A stretch of 52,723 nt of DNA from positions 1 through 52,723 of the forward strand of contig JADIYM010000027.1 in assembly GCA_016705245.1 (NCBI GenBank). The letters run 5' to 3'. Below, piece by piece: positions 42,210-51,108 of the stretch. How positions within the stretch are numbered: position 1 is the stretch's first letter; each line of letters begins with the position of its first letter. Below the pieces are notes generated by a model. That model saw nothing but the letters and a program-made list of their open reading frames with translations, had not been told where the DNA came from and ran no database searches. This DNA is from Blastocatellia bacterium. GTDB taxonomy: Bacteria > Acidobacteriota > Blastocatellia > UBA7656 > JADIYM01. Both the position numbers and the translations under genes were made by a program.

Positions 42210-43436
42210 ATGTCCGACTTGATCTACGACTGGAACTCGGTAGATGGCCCTCCGCCGGCCCGTCAGTTTCCGATCGAGTTCGACGATGAAACGCTGCGCG
42301 ACGGCTTGCAGAGCCCGTCGATCTGCAACCCTTCGATCGACCAGAAGCTCCGCATCCTCCACCTCATCGCAAAACTCGGAATCGAGTCGGCCGACATCGG
42401 CCTGCCCGGCGCTGGTCCTCACGTCGTCGAGCACACGACGCGGCTCGCGCGTGAGATCGTCGACGCAAAACTGGCAATTCGACCGAACTGTGCCGCGCGT
42501 ACCGTCATCGCCGATGTCAGACCTATCGTTGAGATCTCTCAGGCAGTTGGCATCCCGATCGAAGCCTGCACGTTCATCGGCTCGAGCCCCGTTCGTCAGT
42601 ACACCGAAGACTGGTCGATCGAGATGATGCTGCGCTCGACGGAGGAAGCAGTCGGCTTCTGTGCGAAGGAAGGCATTCCGGTGATGTACGTCACCGAAGA
42701 CACGGTCCGCGCGCATCCGGATACGCTCCGGCAACTCTTCGTTGCGGCGATCAACGCCGGCGCGACGCGACTCTGCCTCTGCGATACGGTCGGACACGCT
42801 ACGCCGTTCGGCACTCGCGCGCTCGTGCGGTGGACGAAGCGCCTCATCGAAGAGCTTGGTGTCGACGTCAAGGTCGACTGGCACGGTCACGAGGACCGCG
42901 GGCTCTCAGTGAGCAATTCGATTTCGGCTGTCATGACCGGCGTTGATCGCGTGCACGGAACTGCACTCGGCGTCGGTGAGCGCGTCGGCAATACGCCGAT
43001 GGACATTCTGCTCGTGAATCTCAGACTGCTCGGGTACATCGATCGCGATCTCACGTCACTTGGCGAATACTGCGAGGCCGTTTCCGAGGCCGTCGGCGTT
43101 ACCATCCCGGCGAATTACCCGGTCGTCGGACGCGACGCATTCCGAACCGGAACCGGCGTCCACGCCGCCGCGGTCATCAAGGCATTCCGCCGTGGCGACG
43201 TCAAACTCGCGGACCTCGTGTACTCCGGCGTGCCGGCGCACCTGTTCGGACGGGAGCAGAAGATCGAGGTTGGGCCCATGAGCGGCAAGTCGAACGTCGT
43301 CTACTGGCTCGAGAAGCGCGGGTTCGATCCGTCCGACGACCTCATCGACCGCGTGTTCCAGCAGGCGAAGAAGTCCAATTCGATTCTGACCGACAACGAG
43401 ATCCTCGAGCTGGTCCAACAGGTTCAGCACACTTGA
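42210..43436 (+). CDS. 2-isopropylmalate / homocitrate synthase family enzyme (short form)
   Basis: Predicted 408 residues, DRE-TIM metallolyase fold. The metal-site motif DDETLRDGLQSPS (Asp26, Arg30, Asp31) replaces the usual DTTLRDGEQ. HGHED at 225-229 supplies the metal-binding histidines. DTVGHATP and GVGERVGNTPMDILLVNL are also present, the latter matching the GERxGN segment of isopropylmalate synthases. The ~110-residue C-terminal leucine-binding regulatory domain is absent, so feedback control by leucine is not expected. It could make isopropylmalate, homocitrate or citramalate; the substrate cannot be settled from sequence alone, and no leu genes are adjacent. It has a good ribosome-binding site and its own promoter. 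Confidence 0.85.
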   Translation: MSDLIYDWNSVDGPPPARQFPIEFDDETLRDGLQSPSICNPSIDQKLRILHLIAKLGIESADIGLPGAGPHVVEHTTRLAREIVDAKLAIRPNCAARTVIADVRPIVEISQAVGIPIEACTFIGSSPVRQYTEDWSIEMMLRSTEEAVGFCAKEGIPVMYVTEDTVRAHPDTLRQLFVAAINAGATRLCLCDTVGHATPFGTRALVRWTKRLIEELGVDVKVDWHGHEDRGLSVSNSISAVMTGVDRVHGTALGVGERVGNTPMDILLVNLRLLGYIDRDLTSLGEYCEAVSEAVGVTIPANYPVVGRDAFRTGTGVHAAAVIKAFRRGDVKLADLVYSGVPAHLFGREQKIEVGPMSGKSNVVYWLEKRGFDPSDDLIDRVFQQAKKSNSILTDNEILELVQQVQHT

Positions 43437-43476
43437 ACGAGGCGCGACCACACGCCGTACTCCCTGGCGGTTCAAC

Positions 43477-44589
43477 ATGAAATTCCCTTTCACGCGAAGA
43501 TTGGTGGACCCGACGACGACGAACGCCTCGGCCCCGCCGGCGCCTCCCGTCGACCTCGCCGCCGAGTTCCGTTGCCTCTGGACGACGAGTCAGTTCTTCT
43601 CGGTCCTCCAGCGACTGCAGATGCAACCAGAACGTGGACGTGTCGTCGACATGTCCGACCTCGGCCGGCGGCTCGAGGAGGCCCGTCAGCTTCGCCGCTC
43701 GCTGGCCTTCAGCAAGCTCGTCGCGCTCCAGCGCGAGATCAACGCCGCGCGCACCGAGATCTACCACCTCGACACGACGATTCCGGTGTCGATAATGCGG
43801 CGTTTCTTCGAGCGGCTCGGACGCTTCGACCGCGCGGCGCTCGGCGAGGTCGTCCGCTACTATCTCGCGAAGCCGCTCAAGACACCCGAGGATCGCGACA
43901 AGCTCGACCTGCTCATCACGCGATTCGGGTCCTACCGGATCGATGCCGTAGCCGAATACGCGACGTGGCGTTCAATCGACGGTCTCGCCGAGCAGATCTC
44001 GAAGCTTGCGCCCCGCCCCGATGACATTCCGCTCACGATGCGCGACCGGACTCTCGCCGACATGCGCGAAATGCGCCACCTCGTCGTCGAGATCACGACG
44101 TTCGGCGACATGATCGAGCGCAAGGTCGTCACGCGACTGCGCGACTACAAGTTGAATCTGGCGGAACTGTTCTACTTCCCCGCGATTCTCGCCGAGATCG
44201 TCGAGATCAACGTGACGGTGCACAACAAATTCCAGGAGCTCTACCACACCGAGATGGTGCGGCTGCAGCTCGAGACCGACCGCATCTCGCGCATCCAGCA
44301 GGATGTGAACCGGCTGCTACCGGCGCTCGACAGTCACCGCGCCCTGTCGGAGCTCGGATCGATGAGCGTGCAGATGCAGGCAATCCTGCAGGAAGTGAAG
44401 AAGGACATCGCTGAGCGCGTCATCGTCGATCGCGAGGTCCGAATCTCAGTCGAGGAGGAAGGCTTCCCCCTGCGGTCGCTCATCGAGACCGCGGAAGAGG
44501 CTCTGCGCCAGACGTCCGACATCGTCAAGGCGCTGCATTCGGCGTTGACGAAGGCCGACCTGAAGCTCGCCCCGCCCGAGTCTACGTGA
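43477..44589 (+). CDS. Hypothetical helical (coiled-coil) protein
   Basis: Predicted 370 residues. No signal peptide or membrane helix. After a Pro/Ala-rich start (~residues 12-30) the protein is almost entirely charged helix, with heptad-like stretches such as LGRRLEEARQLRRSLAFSKL and MVRLQLETDRISRIQQDVNR. Sequence patterns include PVSIMRRFFERLGRFDRAAL and LAELFYFPAILAEIVEIN. I do not recognise a family. Its end overlaps the start of the M20 peptidase gene, suggesting coupled expression. Confidence 0.8.
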   Translation: MKFPFTRRLVDPTTTNASAPPAPPVDLAAEFRCLWTTSQFFSVLQRLQMQPERGRVVDMSDLGRRLEEARQLRRSLAFSKLVALQREINAARTEIYHLDTTIPVSIMRRFFERLGRFDRAALGEVVRYYLAKPLKTPEDRDKLDLLITRFGSYRIDAVAEYATWRSIDGLAEQISKLAPRPDDIPLTMRDRTLADMREMRHLVVEITTFGDMIERKVVTRLRDYKLNLAELFYFPAILAEIVEINVTVHNKFQELYHTEMVRLQLETDRISRIQQDVNRLLPALDSHRALSELGSMSVQMQAILQEVKKDIAERVIVDREVRISVEEEGFPLRSLIETAEEALRQTSDIVKALHSALTKADLKLAPPEST

Positions 44590-45842
44590 TGCCGCGGGCG
44601 ACTGGCTCGATGGTAGATGGGGCGGCGCCCGACGTGGCGTCGGTCCTCGGACGACCGGACGTCACCCGGGCTTTTGCGTGGATAGACGGCTCGCTCGACG
44701 CGCTCACGAGCGAGCACATCGAGCTCTCCGAGATCGAGGCTCCACCGTTCGGGGAGGCACTTCGGGCCGAGCGGGTTCGCGATCTGCTTCGGAACGCCGG
44801 ACTCGATGACGTCACCGTCGACGAGGTCGGCAATGTCATCGGAACGCGGGCGGGGCAGACTTCCGAATCCGCGATCGTACTTTCGGCGCACCTCGACACG
44901 GTTTTTCCGGCGGGTACCGACTGTCGCGTCCAACGGACCGACGATCGACTCTACGGACCGGGGATCGCCGACGACGGGTGCGGACTCATCGCGATGATCG
45001 CCGTGGCCCGCGCACTCGTTGCCGGAGACGTCCAGACCCGGCGCCCGATTCGCTTCGTGGCGACCGTCGGTGAGGAGGGCGACGGCGACCTGCGCGGTTG
45101 CCGCCACTATTTCGCGTCGCCGCAGTCCTCGGCGAGAGTTGCCGCATTCATCTCACTGGACGGTCCAGGCACCGAGCGGATCACGCATCGGGCGCTTGGC
45201 TCCCGTAGGTTCGAAGTGCACATCACGGGACCGGGCGGCCACTCCTGGGGCGACTTCGGCGTCGTGAATCCGATTCACGCCATCGGTCGCGTTATTGCAC
45301 GAATGTCGACGTACCCGGTGCCGCTCGAGCCTCGTACGAGTTTCTCGGTTGGCGTGGTGTCGGGCGGCACGTCGGTGAATGCGATTCCCGCGGATGCCTC
45401 GTGTCGCGTGGACCTGCGGTCGGTCTCCGATGTCGAGCTCGCGCGGATCGAACAGTACTTACGCGATGCCGTTGCCGAGTCGGTCGCGGACGAGAACCGG
45501 ATTGCCGCCGCGTCGGGAACCGTCCTCGAGGTTGCGATCCGGCCGATCGGGGATCGTCCGTCCGGCGAAACGCCCGCAACGGCGGCGATCGTCAGCGCCG
45601 CGGTGGAGGCCTCGCAGGTTCTCGGCATTCGAACGGTGCTCGATTGTGCTTCGACGGATTCGAACATCCCGATCAGTCTCGGCCTGCCGGCGGTGACCCT
45701 CGGCGGAGGGGGTTCCGGCGGCGGCACGCACACGCTCGAGGAATGGTACGATCCGGCCGGTCGCGACCTCGGCATCAAGCGCGCGCTCCTGCTGGTCGTG
45801 GCGCTCGCCGACGCGCCGGACGGCTCGTCATCCATTGCGTAG
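44586..45842 (+). CDS. M20-family metallopeptidase
   Basis: Predicted 418 residues from GTG 44586 (ATG at 44589 is equivalent). The start overlaps the upstream stop by four bases. The zinc-site motifs of M20/M42-like amidohydrolases are in order: SAHLDTVF (His, with catalytic Asp two residues on), GPGIADDGCGL (bridging Asp), VGEEGDGDLRG (general-base Glu and metal Glu), SLDGPG (Asp) and, near the end, GGGTHTLEEWYDP (His). The lid domain lies between about 190 and 300 (GPGGHSWGDFG). It most resembles peptidase T/M20 aminopeptidases acting on small peptides. No signal peptide, so cytoplasmic. Confidence 0.93.
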   Translation: MMPRATGSMVDGAAPDVASVLGRPDVTRAFAWIDGSLDALTSEHIELSEIEAPPFGEALRAERVRDLLRNAGLDDVTVDEVGNVIGTRAGQTSESAIVLSAHLDTVFPAGTDCRVQRTDDRLYGPGIADDGCGLIAMIAVARALVAGDVQTRRPIRFVATVGEEGDGDLRGCRHYFASPQSSARVAAFISLDGPGTERITHRALGSRRFEVHITGPGGHSWGDFGVVNPIHAIGRVIARMSTYPVPLEPRTSFSVGVVSGGTSVNAIPADASCRVDLRSVSDVELARIEQYLRDAVAESVADENRIAAASGTVLEVAIRPIGDRPSGETPATAAIVSAAVEASQVLGIRTVLDCASTDSNIPISLGLPAVTLGGGGSGGGTHTLEEWYDPAGRDLGIKRALLLVVALADAPDGSSSIA

Positions 45843-45861
45843 ACGGGCTTCTGTATCAATC

Positions 45862-46869
45862 GTGGAGCCGCGAAACATCCTCGTCATTCATCTCGGCCAG
45901 CTGGGAGACGTGGTGCTGGGCATCCCGGCCCTCGACGCATTGCGCTCGGCGTACCCTGACGCGAGGATCACCGCGCTGACCGGAACGCCGGCCGACCAGA
46001 TCGTCCGAATGGCAGGTCTCGCCGACGACGTCGTGGGCCTCGATCGTGTGGCGTTGCGCGACGGGCCGAAGCTGAAATCAATCTCCGAGATCCTTCGGCT
46101 CGCGAGATCCATGCGCGCGCGACGCTTCGATGCCGTCGTCGACATCCACGCGTTCTACGAATCCGGGCTTCTCGCCATCGTGACCGGGGCCCGGATGCGG
46201 GTCGGCCCCAGGCGCGAAAACCGGTCGCTGCCACGAGCCTACACGGTCACTGCGCCGTACGACCTGGACCTCCACATTGCGGATCGATATCTCGCCGTCG
46301 CCGCAGCGGCCGGAGCTCCGGCTCGAGTGCTCGAGTGCCGGATCGAGCCTCCGACGGACGCGCGCGCAAAGATCGACGGGCGTTGGCGCGAAATCGGACT
46401 CGCGTCCGCAACGGTCGTCGGACTCAACCCCGGCGCGGGATTCGAGTCGAAACGCTGGCCGGAGGAGCGTTGGCTGGCCCTTGGTCACGCGCTCATAGCG
46501 GGCGGGGTGAGCGTCGCCGTGTTCGCAGGTCCGGAGGAGCGCGGCCTCGGAGAGCGCCTGGCCTCGGAGATCGGCGGTGGCGCCGTCGGGCTCGAGCGAC
46601 TGTCGCTCGGCGAGCTCGCGGCGTCCTTCGAACGATGCCACGTCGTCGTCAGCAACGACACGGGCCCTTCGCACATCTCAGCGGCCGTCGGAACGCCGAC
46701 GCTCGTCCTGATGGCGGGCAACGACGGTCCTTCCAAATTCGCCGTTCGCGGCGATCGTCACACTCTCATCTACGGCGAGTCGATTCTCGCCATTTCCATC
46801 GACGACGTGCGCACAGCAATAGGCCGGATGCTCGAAAGCAGCTCCTCGGCAGTCCCTTCCCCTCTCTGA
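45862..46869 (+). CDS. Glycosyltransferase family 9 (heptosyltransferase-like)
   Basis: Predicted 335 residues from GTG 45862. Family 9 enzymes transfer heptose from ADP-heptose to lipopolysaccharide core. Signatures: NILVIHLGQLGDVVLGIPAL at the start (phosphate-binding turn and GD), VVDIHAF, a second-domain GLNPGAGFESKRWP motif that binds ADP-heptose, and VVSNDTGPSHISAAVGTPTLVL, the SNDTGPxH signature. Length is right. It starts 20 bp after the M20 gene; an earlier TTG at 45835 overlaps that gene. It supports an outer membrane with LPS, together with the arabinose-5-phosphate isomerase. Confidence 0.93.
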   Translation: MEPRNILVIHLGQLGDVVLGIPALDALRSAYPDARITALTGTPADQIVRMAGLADDVVGLDRVALRDGPKLKSISEILRLARSMRARRFDAVVDIHAFYESGLLAIVTGARMRVGPRRENRSLPRAYTVTAPYDLDLHIADRYLAVAAAAGAPARVLECRIEPPTDARAKIDGRWREIGLASATVVGLNPGAGFESKRWPEERWLALGHALIAGGVSVAVFAGPEERGLGERLASEIGGGAVGLERLSLGELAASFERCHVVVSNDTGPSHISAAVGTPTLVLMAGNDGPSKFAVRGDRHTLIYGESILAISIDDVRTAIGRMLESSSSAVPSPL

Positions 46870-46915
46870 CGTTGTCGCGCGCCCGCCGCCATCCCTCGGA
46901 TCTGGAGTACCAATA

Positions 46916-47476
46916 ATGACCTCGAACCTTCGCCGTATTGCGATCGCGACTTTCTGCTGTGCACTGTGGTGCGTCCTGCCGACGGCAACGGGTGCCGACA
47001 TCGCGCGCCCTGACAACCCGAACGGAGCGAAATCCGTCCCGCGCCCTTCGCGAAACGACCAGCTCGTCACCATCGAAATCGAGGGGACCGACGGTTGGCA
47101 GGGATATCTCTACATTCCTGAGAGCATGCTTGCTGTCGATGCGACCTCGCAGCCAGCGGGCATGTCGGCGGCCGGCACCACGATATCCGGAGTCGCGCTC
47201 TCGCTCTCGATCGTTTTCGGGGGACTCTGGCTCGCGAAGTCGCGCAAGCGGCTGGGAACGCAGGCTACCGTGACGGCTGCGTCGATTTTGATCGTCCTCG
47301 TAGGGACCGCCACGTACGCGCTCGCAAACGCGTCACCGTACCCGCTCGCGAACGTCGGGACTCTGCGCAAGGCCGCGCCGAATGGAGACCCGCTCAAGGG
47401 ACAGGTGCGGCTCATCAAGGTCGCGGATGACGGCGAAAAGAAGATCAGGCTGGTTCTGCCTCGAGAGGGGACCTAG
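46916..47476 (+). CDS. Exported/membrane protein of unknown function, first gene of a membrane module
   Basis: Predicted 186 residues from ATG 46916, with GGAG eight bases upstream. It has a signal peptide (hydrophobic 8-26, ending TGA), a short extracytoplasmic region with LVTIEIEGTDGWQGYLYIPE, then two membrane helices (about 88-108 and 119-139) and a C-terminal tail with GDPLKGQVRLIKVADDGEKK. No family is recognised. The next gene begins 3 bp downstream, so the two are co-translated. Confidence 0.75.
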   Translation: MTSNLRRIAIATFCCALWCVLPTATGADIARPDNPNGAKSVPRPSRNDQLVTIEIEGTDGWQGYLYIPESMLAVDATSQPAGMSAAGTTISGVALSLSIVFGGLWLAKSRKRLGTQATVTAASILIVLVGTATYALANASPYPLANVGTLRKAAPNGDPLKGQVRLIKVADDGEKKIRLVLPREGT

Positions 47477-47479
47477 TCG

Positions 47480-48532
47480 ATGTCGGTGGCGATCGAGGCG
47501 ATCCGGCCGGAAGCGCGTGCCGCCAACGCCGGGACTCGTTCCGGCGTGGCGGCGCCGGCCGCGCTCGCAGCCGCGTTCGTGGCGGCGGCAGCCGTTGCCG
47601 CAGCCGTCGCTCCTGTATGGCTCTCGATAGTCGCCGTCTTCGTGTTTGCCGGGCCGCACAACTGGATCGAGGCGAGGTACTTCCTGGCCCGGCTTCCGGG
47701 CCGATGGGGGCGCTCTCGCGGGTTTTTCAGCCTTGCGATCGGCGGCTCCACGGCGATGACGGCGCTCTACGTTGCGATGGGCCCGGTGGCACGGGCGTTC
47801 GAGCTCGGTGACGCGGGCGCCGGCGCGCTGATCGCGACGTGGGCGACGCTGGCGATCGCCTGGCTCGTTGCGATCGTGGCCGTGCTGGGACGGCAGGTGA
47901 ACGGTGACTGGACGTGGGCGGTGCCCGTCGGCCTGCTGGCTGTCGCCTTCGCATGGTGGTCGCCCGGCCTCTGGTGGCTCGGTCTCGTGTACGGACATCC
48001 GATCGTTGCACTGGTTTTTCTCGACCGCGAGCTGAGGCGGCGCCCGAATATGCGTCGGGCCGTTCGATGGTTGTATGCGTCGCTGCCAGTCGTACTGGCG
48101 GGAATCTGGATCGCGAGCGCGTCGGGGAATTCGCCTGCCGGACTTGATGGCTTGACGATGCGGATTGCGGATCACGCCGGCGCAACGATCCTGCCGTCGG
48201 TTCCGGATCGACTGCTCGTCGCCACGCACGCCTTTCTCGAGACCGTGCACTACGGAGTGTGGGTCATCGCGATGCCGTTCATCGGATTCCGGTCGGCACC
48301 GTGGCGGCTCTCGGGAGTGCCACTCTGGCGTCGCTCCCGGATTTCCGCACTGGCTGTCACAATGATACTGGCGGGAGGCGGTGTGCTCGTTGCGGTGCTG
48401 TGGGGCGCCTTCGCGATCGACTACGGGACGACACGCGACGTGTATTTCACGATCGCGATGCTTCACGTGCTGGTGGAGGCTCCGTTCCTCGTCAGGTTGC
48501 TTTCGCCGCGGGGAGCCCTGGATGTCTCCTGA
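47480..48532 (+). CDS. Polytopic membrane protein with conserved-looking His/Glu motifs (GPHNW type)
   Basis: Predicted 350 residues from ATG 47480, with about eight membrane helices. Intramembrane polar motifs stand out: FAGPHNWIEARYFLARLP near residue 60, VYGHPIVALVFLDREL near 173, THAFLETVHYGVWVIAMP near 255 and FTIAMLHVLVEAPFLVRLL near the end. Histidines and glutamates spaced this way on helix ends are usual in membrane metalloenzymes (for example Brp/Blh-type dioxygenases), but the diagnostic motifs of those are not identical, so I do not assign it. It is flanked by two other membrane proteins, all tightly linked. Confidence 0.75.
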   Translation: MSVAIEAIRPEARAANAGTRSGVAAPAALAAAFVAAAAVAAAVAPVWLSIVAVFVFAGPHNWIEARYFLARLPGRWGRSRGFFSLAIGGSTAMTALYVAMGPVARAFELGDAGAGALIATWATLAIAWLVAIVAVLGRQVNGDWTWAVPVGLLAVAFAWWSPGLWWLGLVYGHPIVALVFLDRELRRRPNMRRAVRWLYASLPVVLAGIWIASASGNSPAGLDGLTMRIADHAGATILPSVPDRLLVATHAFLETVHYGVWVIAMPFIGFRSAPWRLSGVPLWRRSRISALAVTMILAGGGVLVAVLWGAFAIDYGTTRDVYFTIAMLHVLVEAPFLVRLLSPRGALDVS

Positions 48533-48869
48533 TGAGCTCTGGCAATTCCTGCCGTTCGGCTATCTGCTCACGATCGCGATCGAGACGCCGGTGCTCCTCG
48601 CCGGGCTCTCCCGCGTCCATCCGATCGGACGACGAATCGTAGCCGGCATATGGCTGACCGCGTGCACGTATCCGATCGTCGTGCTCGTACTGCCGATCCT
48701 GATCGAGCCCCGCATCCCCTACCTGATCGTCGCAGAGACCTTCGCTCCCGTGGCCGAGTGCCTGCTGTTCGCACTGGCCTTCGGCACCCGCGATACCCGC
48801 ATCCGCGACTGCGCGGCCATCATCGTCGCAAACCTGCTGTCCTTCGGCCTCGGTCTGATTCTCGTATAG
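48522..48869 (+). CDS. Small membrane protein, third gene of the module
   Basis: Predicted 115 residues from ATG 48522, which overlaps the previous gene by 11 bp and has GGGGAG seven bases upstream. Four hydrophobic helices, starting with MSPDELWQFLPFGYLLTIAI, ETPVLLAGLS. Polar residues within helices include TAIETPVLL-like Glu and APVAECLLFAL (Glu). No family is recognised. The stop codon TAG forms the first bases of a perfect 35-bp inverted repeat. Confidence 0.72.
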   Translation: MSPDELWQFLPFGYLLTIAIETPVLLAGLSRVHPIGRRIVAGIWLTACTYPIVVLVLPILIEPRIPYLIVAETFAPVAECLLFALAFGTRDTRIRDCAAIIVANLLSFGLGLILV

Positions 48870-48958
48870 AGGAGAGTAGACAGGATTACAGGATTTTCAG
48901 GATTAACATGAGAGTTCGTGTTTATCCTGAAAATCCTGTAATCCTGTCTACTCTCCTC
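48869..48958. repeat. Perfect 35-bp inverted repeat (CAGGATT type) between convergent genes
   Basis: 48869-48903 and 48924-48958 are exact reverse complements with a 20-bp loop. The left arm reads gaggagagtagacaggatta and continues with two more aggatt units spaced 8 and 9 bp apart. It fills nearly the whole space between two convergent stop codons (48867-48869 and 48961-48963), so it probably acts as a bidirectional 3' end structure. No T-tract is present. Confidence 0.95.
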
Positions 48959-48960
48959 TC

Positions 48961-51024
48961 CTACCAGATCACGCAGCGGTTCGCGTTTCCGCGGACCATC
49001 TTGTCGCCATCTTTGCATCCGAACGCCGCGTGGAACTCGGGCATGTTCGCGAGCGTGCCGACGAGGCGGAATCGCGGCAACGCGTGAACGTTCGTGTTCA
49101 CCTGGAGCTGCTCGAACTCGGGACGCGCTTGCGCCGCCCACACGCGGGCGTAGCCGAGGAAGAACCGCTGCTCGTGCGTGTAGCCGTCGATCGGCTTCGG
49201 CTCCGGCTTGCCCTTGAGCGACCGCTTGTACGCCGCGTACGCGATTTTCAGACCGCCGATGTCGGCAATCGCCTCGCCCTGCACCAGCTCGCCGTTGACC
49301 TTCTTGCCACCGTCGATCGTGAACTCCGAATACTGGTCGACGATGCATTTCGCCCGCCCCTCGAAGTTCTTGCCGTCGGCCTCCGTCCACCAGTCCGTGA
49401 GGTTGCCCTTCGCGTCGAACTGCCGGCCCTGGTCGTCGAAACCGTGAGTGATCTCGTGACCGATGACCGCGCCGATCGCGCCGTAGTTCACCGCGTCATC
49501 AGCCTCGGCCATGAAGAACGGCGACTGCAGGATACCCGCTGGAAACGTGATGTCGTTATTGAGCGGGTTATACGAGGCGTTGACGGTCTGCGGCGTCATT
49601 CCCCATTCGGTCCGGTCGACAGCCTTGCCGACCTTCGCCAGGTCGTCCTTGTAGCCCCACATCCGCCCGCGCATTACGTTCGTGACGTACGGTCCTCTCT
49701 CGATCTCGAGCGTCGAGTAGTCCTTCCACTTGTCCGGATATCCGATTTTGTCGGTGAACGAATCGAGCTTGGCGAGCGCCGCCTTTCGGGTCGCGTCCTG
49801 CATCCACTCGAGCTTCTCGAGGTCCTCGCGGAGCGCCGCCTTCAGGTTCGCGACCATCTCCTTCATCCGGCGCTTCGACTCGGCCGGGAAATACTTCTTT
49901 ACGTACACCTCGCCGAGCGGCTCTCCGAGCATGCCGCTGGTCGCCTGCACGGCCTTCTTCCAGCGCGGCTGCTGCTGCTTCGCCCCCGTGAGCACGGCGC
50001 CCCTGAAAGCGAAGTTCTGGTCTACGAACGGCGTCGAAAGCGTGTCCGCGAACGAGTTCACGACCATCCAGCGCAGATACGTCTTCCAGGCGTCGAGCGG
50101 AACGCTCTTCATCATGGCGTCGACTTCCTGGATGAACTTCGGATGCGCGACGTTGATCGAGGCTCCGCTCTTCAGGCCGATTGCGCTCTCGTAGCGTTCC
50201 CACGAGAACGTCGGCGTCAGGGCCTTCCGTTCGGCGAGCGTCATCATGTGGTACGAGGCCGCCGGGTCGCGAAGCTCCGTGTTCTTGAGCGATCCGCCAG
50301 CGAGTCTCGTCTCGAATTCCATGACGGTCTTCGCGTTTGCGGCGGACGTCGCCGCGTCGTCGCCGAGCAGTCCGAACATCTTCGTAAGGTGGGCGACGTA
50401 TTCGTCGCGGATCTTCTTCGACCGCTCGTCATCGTTGACGTAGTAGTCGCGGTCGGGAAGTCCGAGCCCCGACTGTCCGACGGCATACACCGTCATCGTG
50501 CTGTTCTTGAAGTCGGGAATCGAGCCGCCCTCGAACGTCGCGCCGACGCCGATCATGTGCAGGTGGGCAATGGCGTCCTGCAGGCTCGCTGCATCCGAGA
50601 TTGCGGCGATGCGCTTGAACTCTCCCTCGAGCGGTTTGGCGCCGAGCTCGTCGATGAGCTTGACGTCCATTGCGCTAGCGAAAAAGTCGCCGATCTTCTG
50701 CTCGCTCGTTCCCTTCGGCGCCGAAGCCTGCGCGGCCTCTTCGAGGATCGACTTCAGGGCATCGAGATTGCGGTCGCGAAGCTGGTTGAACGTGCCCCAC
50801 GACGGGTACTCGGCCGGGATCGCGTTCTTTACGAGCCATCCGCCGTTTGCGAAGCGGTTGAAGTCATCGCAGGGCTTGCAGGTCGTGTCCATCCCGGTGA
50901 TGTCGAAACCCGCGCCGGCGGCCGTCGGCGGTTCGGGCTGCGCGGCCCCGCCCGTCCCCGACGCCGAGGCGGCGGTCGGTGTCAGGCAAAGTAAAGTTGC
51001 GAGCGAAAGTGCGGAAAATCGCAT
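48961..51024 (-). CDS. pepO: M13-family zinc metallopeptidase (PepO/neprilysin-like), exported
   Basis: Predicted 687 residues. It has a signal peptide (residues 1-21, ending ASA), then the M13 start GFDITGMDTTCKPCDDFNRFANGGWL. The substrate-binding motif VNASYNPLNNDITFPAGIL replaces the usual NAYYxP. Catalytic HEITH lies at 523-527, and the ExxxD zinc ligand segment GEAIADIGG has Glu584 and Asp588. The C-terminus ends CVIW, as in neprilysin relatives. Length is normal. The ATG at 51024 is the first residue of the signal peptide. It is probably a periplasmic oligopeptidase. It diverges from the aldo/keto-reductase-like gene, 84 bp apart. Confidence 0.96.
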   Translation of the reverse strand: MRFSALSLATLLCLTPTAASASGTGGAAQPEPPTAAGAGFDITGMDTTCKPCDDFNRFANGGWLVKNAIPAEYPSWGTFNQLRDRNLDALKSILEEAAQASAPKGTSEQKIGDFFASAMDVKLIDELGAKPLEGEFKRIAAISDAASLQDAIAHLHMIGVGATFEGGSIPDFKNSTMTVYAVGQSGLGLPDRDYYVNDDERSKKIRDEYVAHLTKMFGLLGDDAATSAANAKTVMEFETRLAGGSLKNTELRDPAASYHMMTLAERKALTPTFSWERYESAIGLKSGASINVAHPKFIQEVDAMMKSVPLDAWKTYLRWMVVNSFADTLSTPFVDQNFAFRGAVLTGAKQQQPRWKKAVQATSGMLGEPLGEVYVKKYFPAESKRRMKEMVANLKAALREDLEKLEWMQDATRKAALAKLDSFTDKIGYPDKWKDYSTLEIERGPYVTNVMRGRMWGYKDDLAKVGKAVDRTEWGMTPQTVNASYNPLNNDITFPAGILQSPFFMAEADDAVNYGAIGAVIGHEITHGFDDQGRQFDAKGNLTDWWTEADGKNFEGRAKCIVDQYSEFTIDGGKKVNGELVQGEAIADIGGLKIAYAAYKRSLKGKPEPKPIDGYTHEQRFFLGYARVWAAQARPEFEQLQVNTNVHALPRFRLVGTLANMPEFHAAFGCKDGDKMVRGNANRCVIW

Positions 51025-51108
51025 AATGGCGATACCTCGTTGGGGTAAGTTGTCGTTCCGGCAGGCGGAAGAGTGAAAGTACGCTTCGGTCCCCGGAAGG
51101 TTGCACAG

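Noticed and set aside
47333..48466. A 377-codon minus-strand frame opposite the membrane module
   Set aside because: It is Arg/Pro/His-rich without motifs; the plus-strand frames give clean membrane helices with ribosome-binding sites and tight overlaps.
49030..50994. A 654-codon plus-strand open frame antisense to the M13 peptidase
   Set aside because: It is a shadow frame; the minus strand has signal peptide, HEITH and all M13 motifs.
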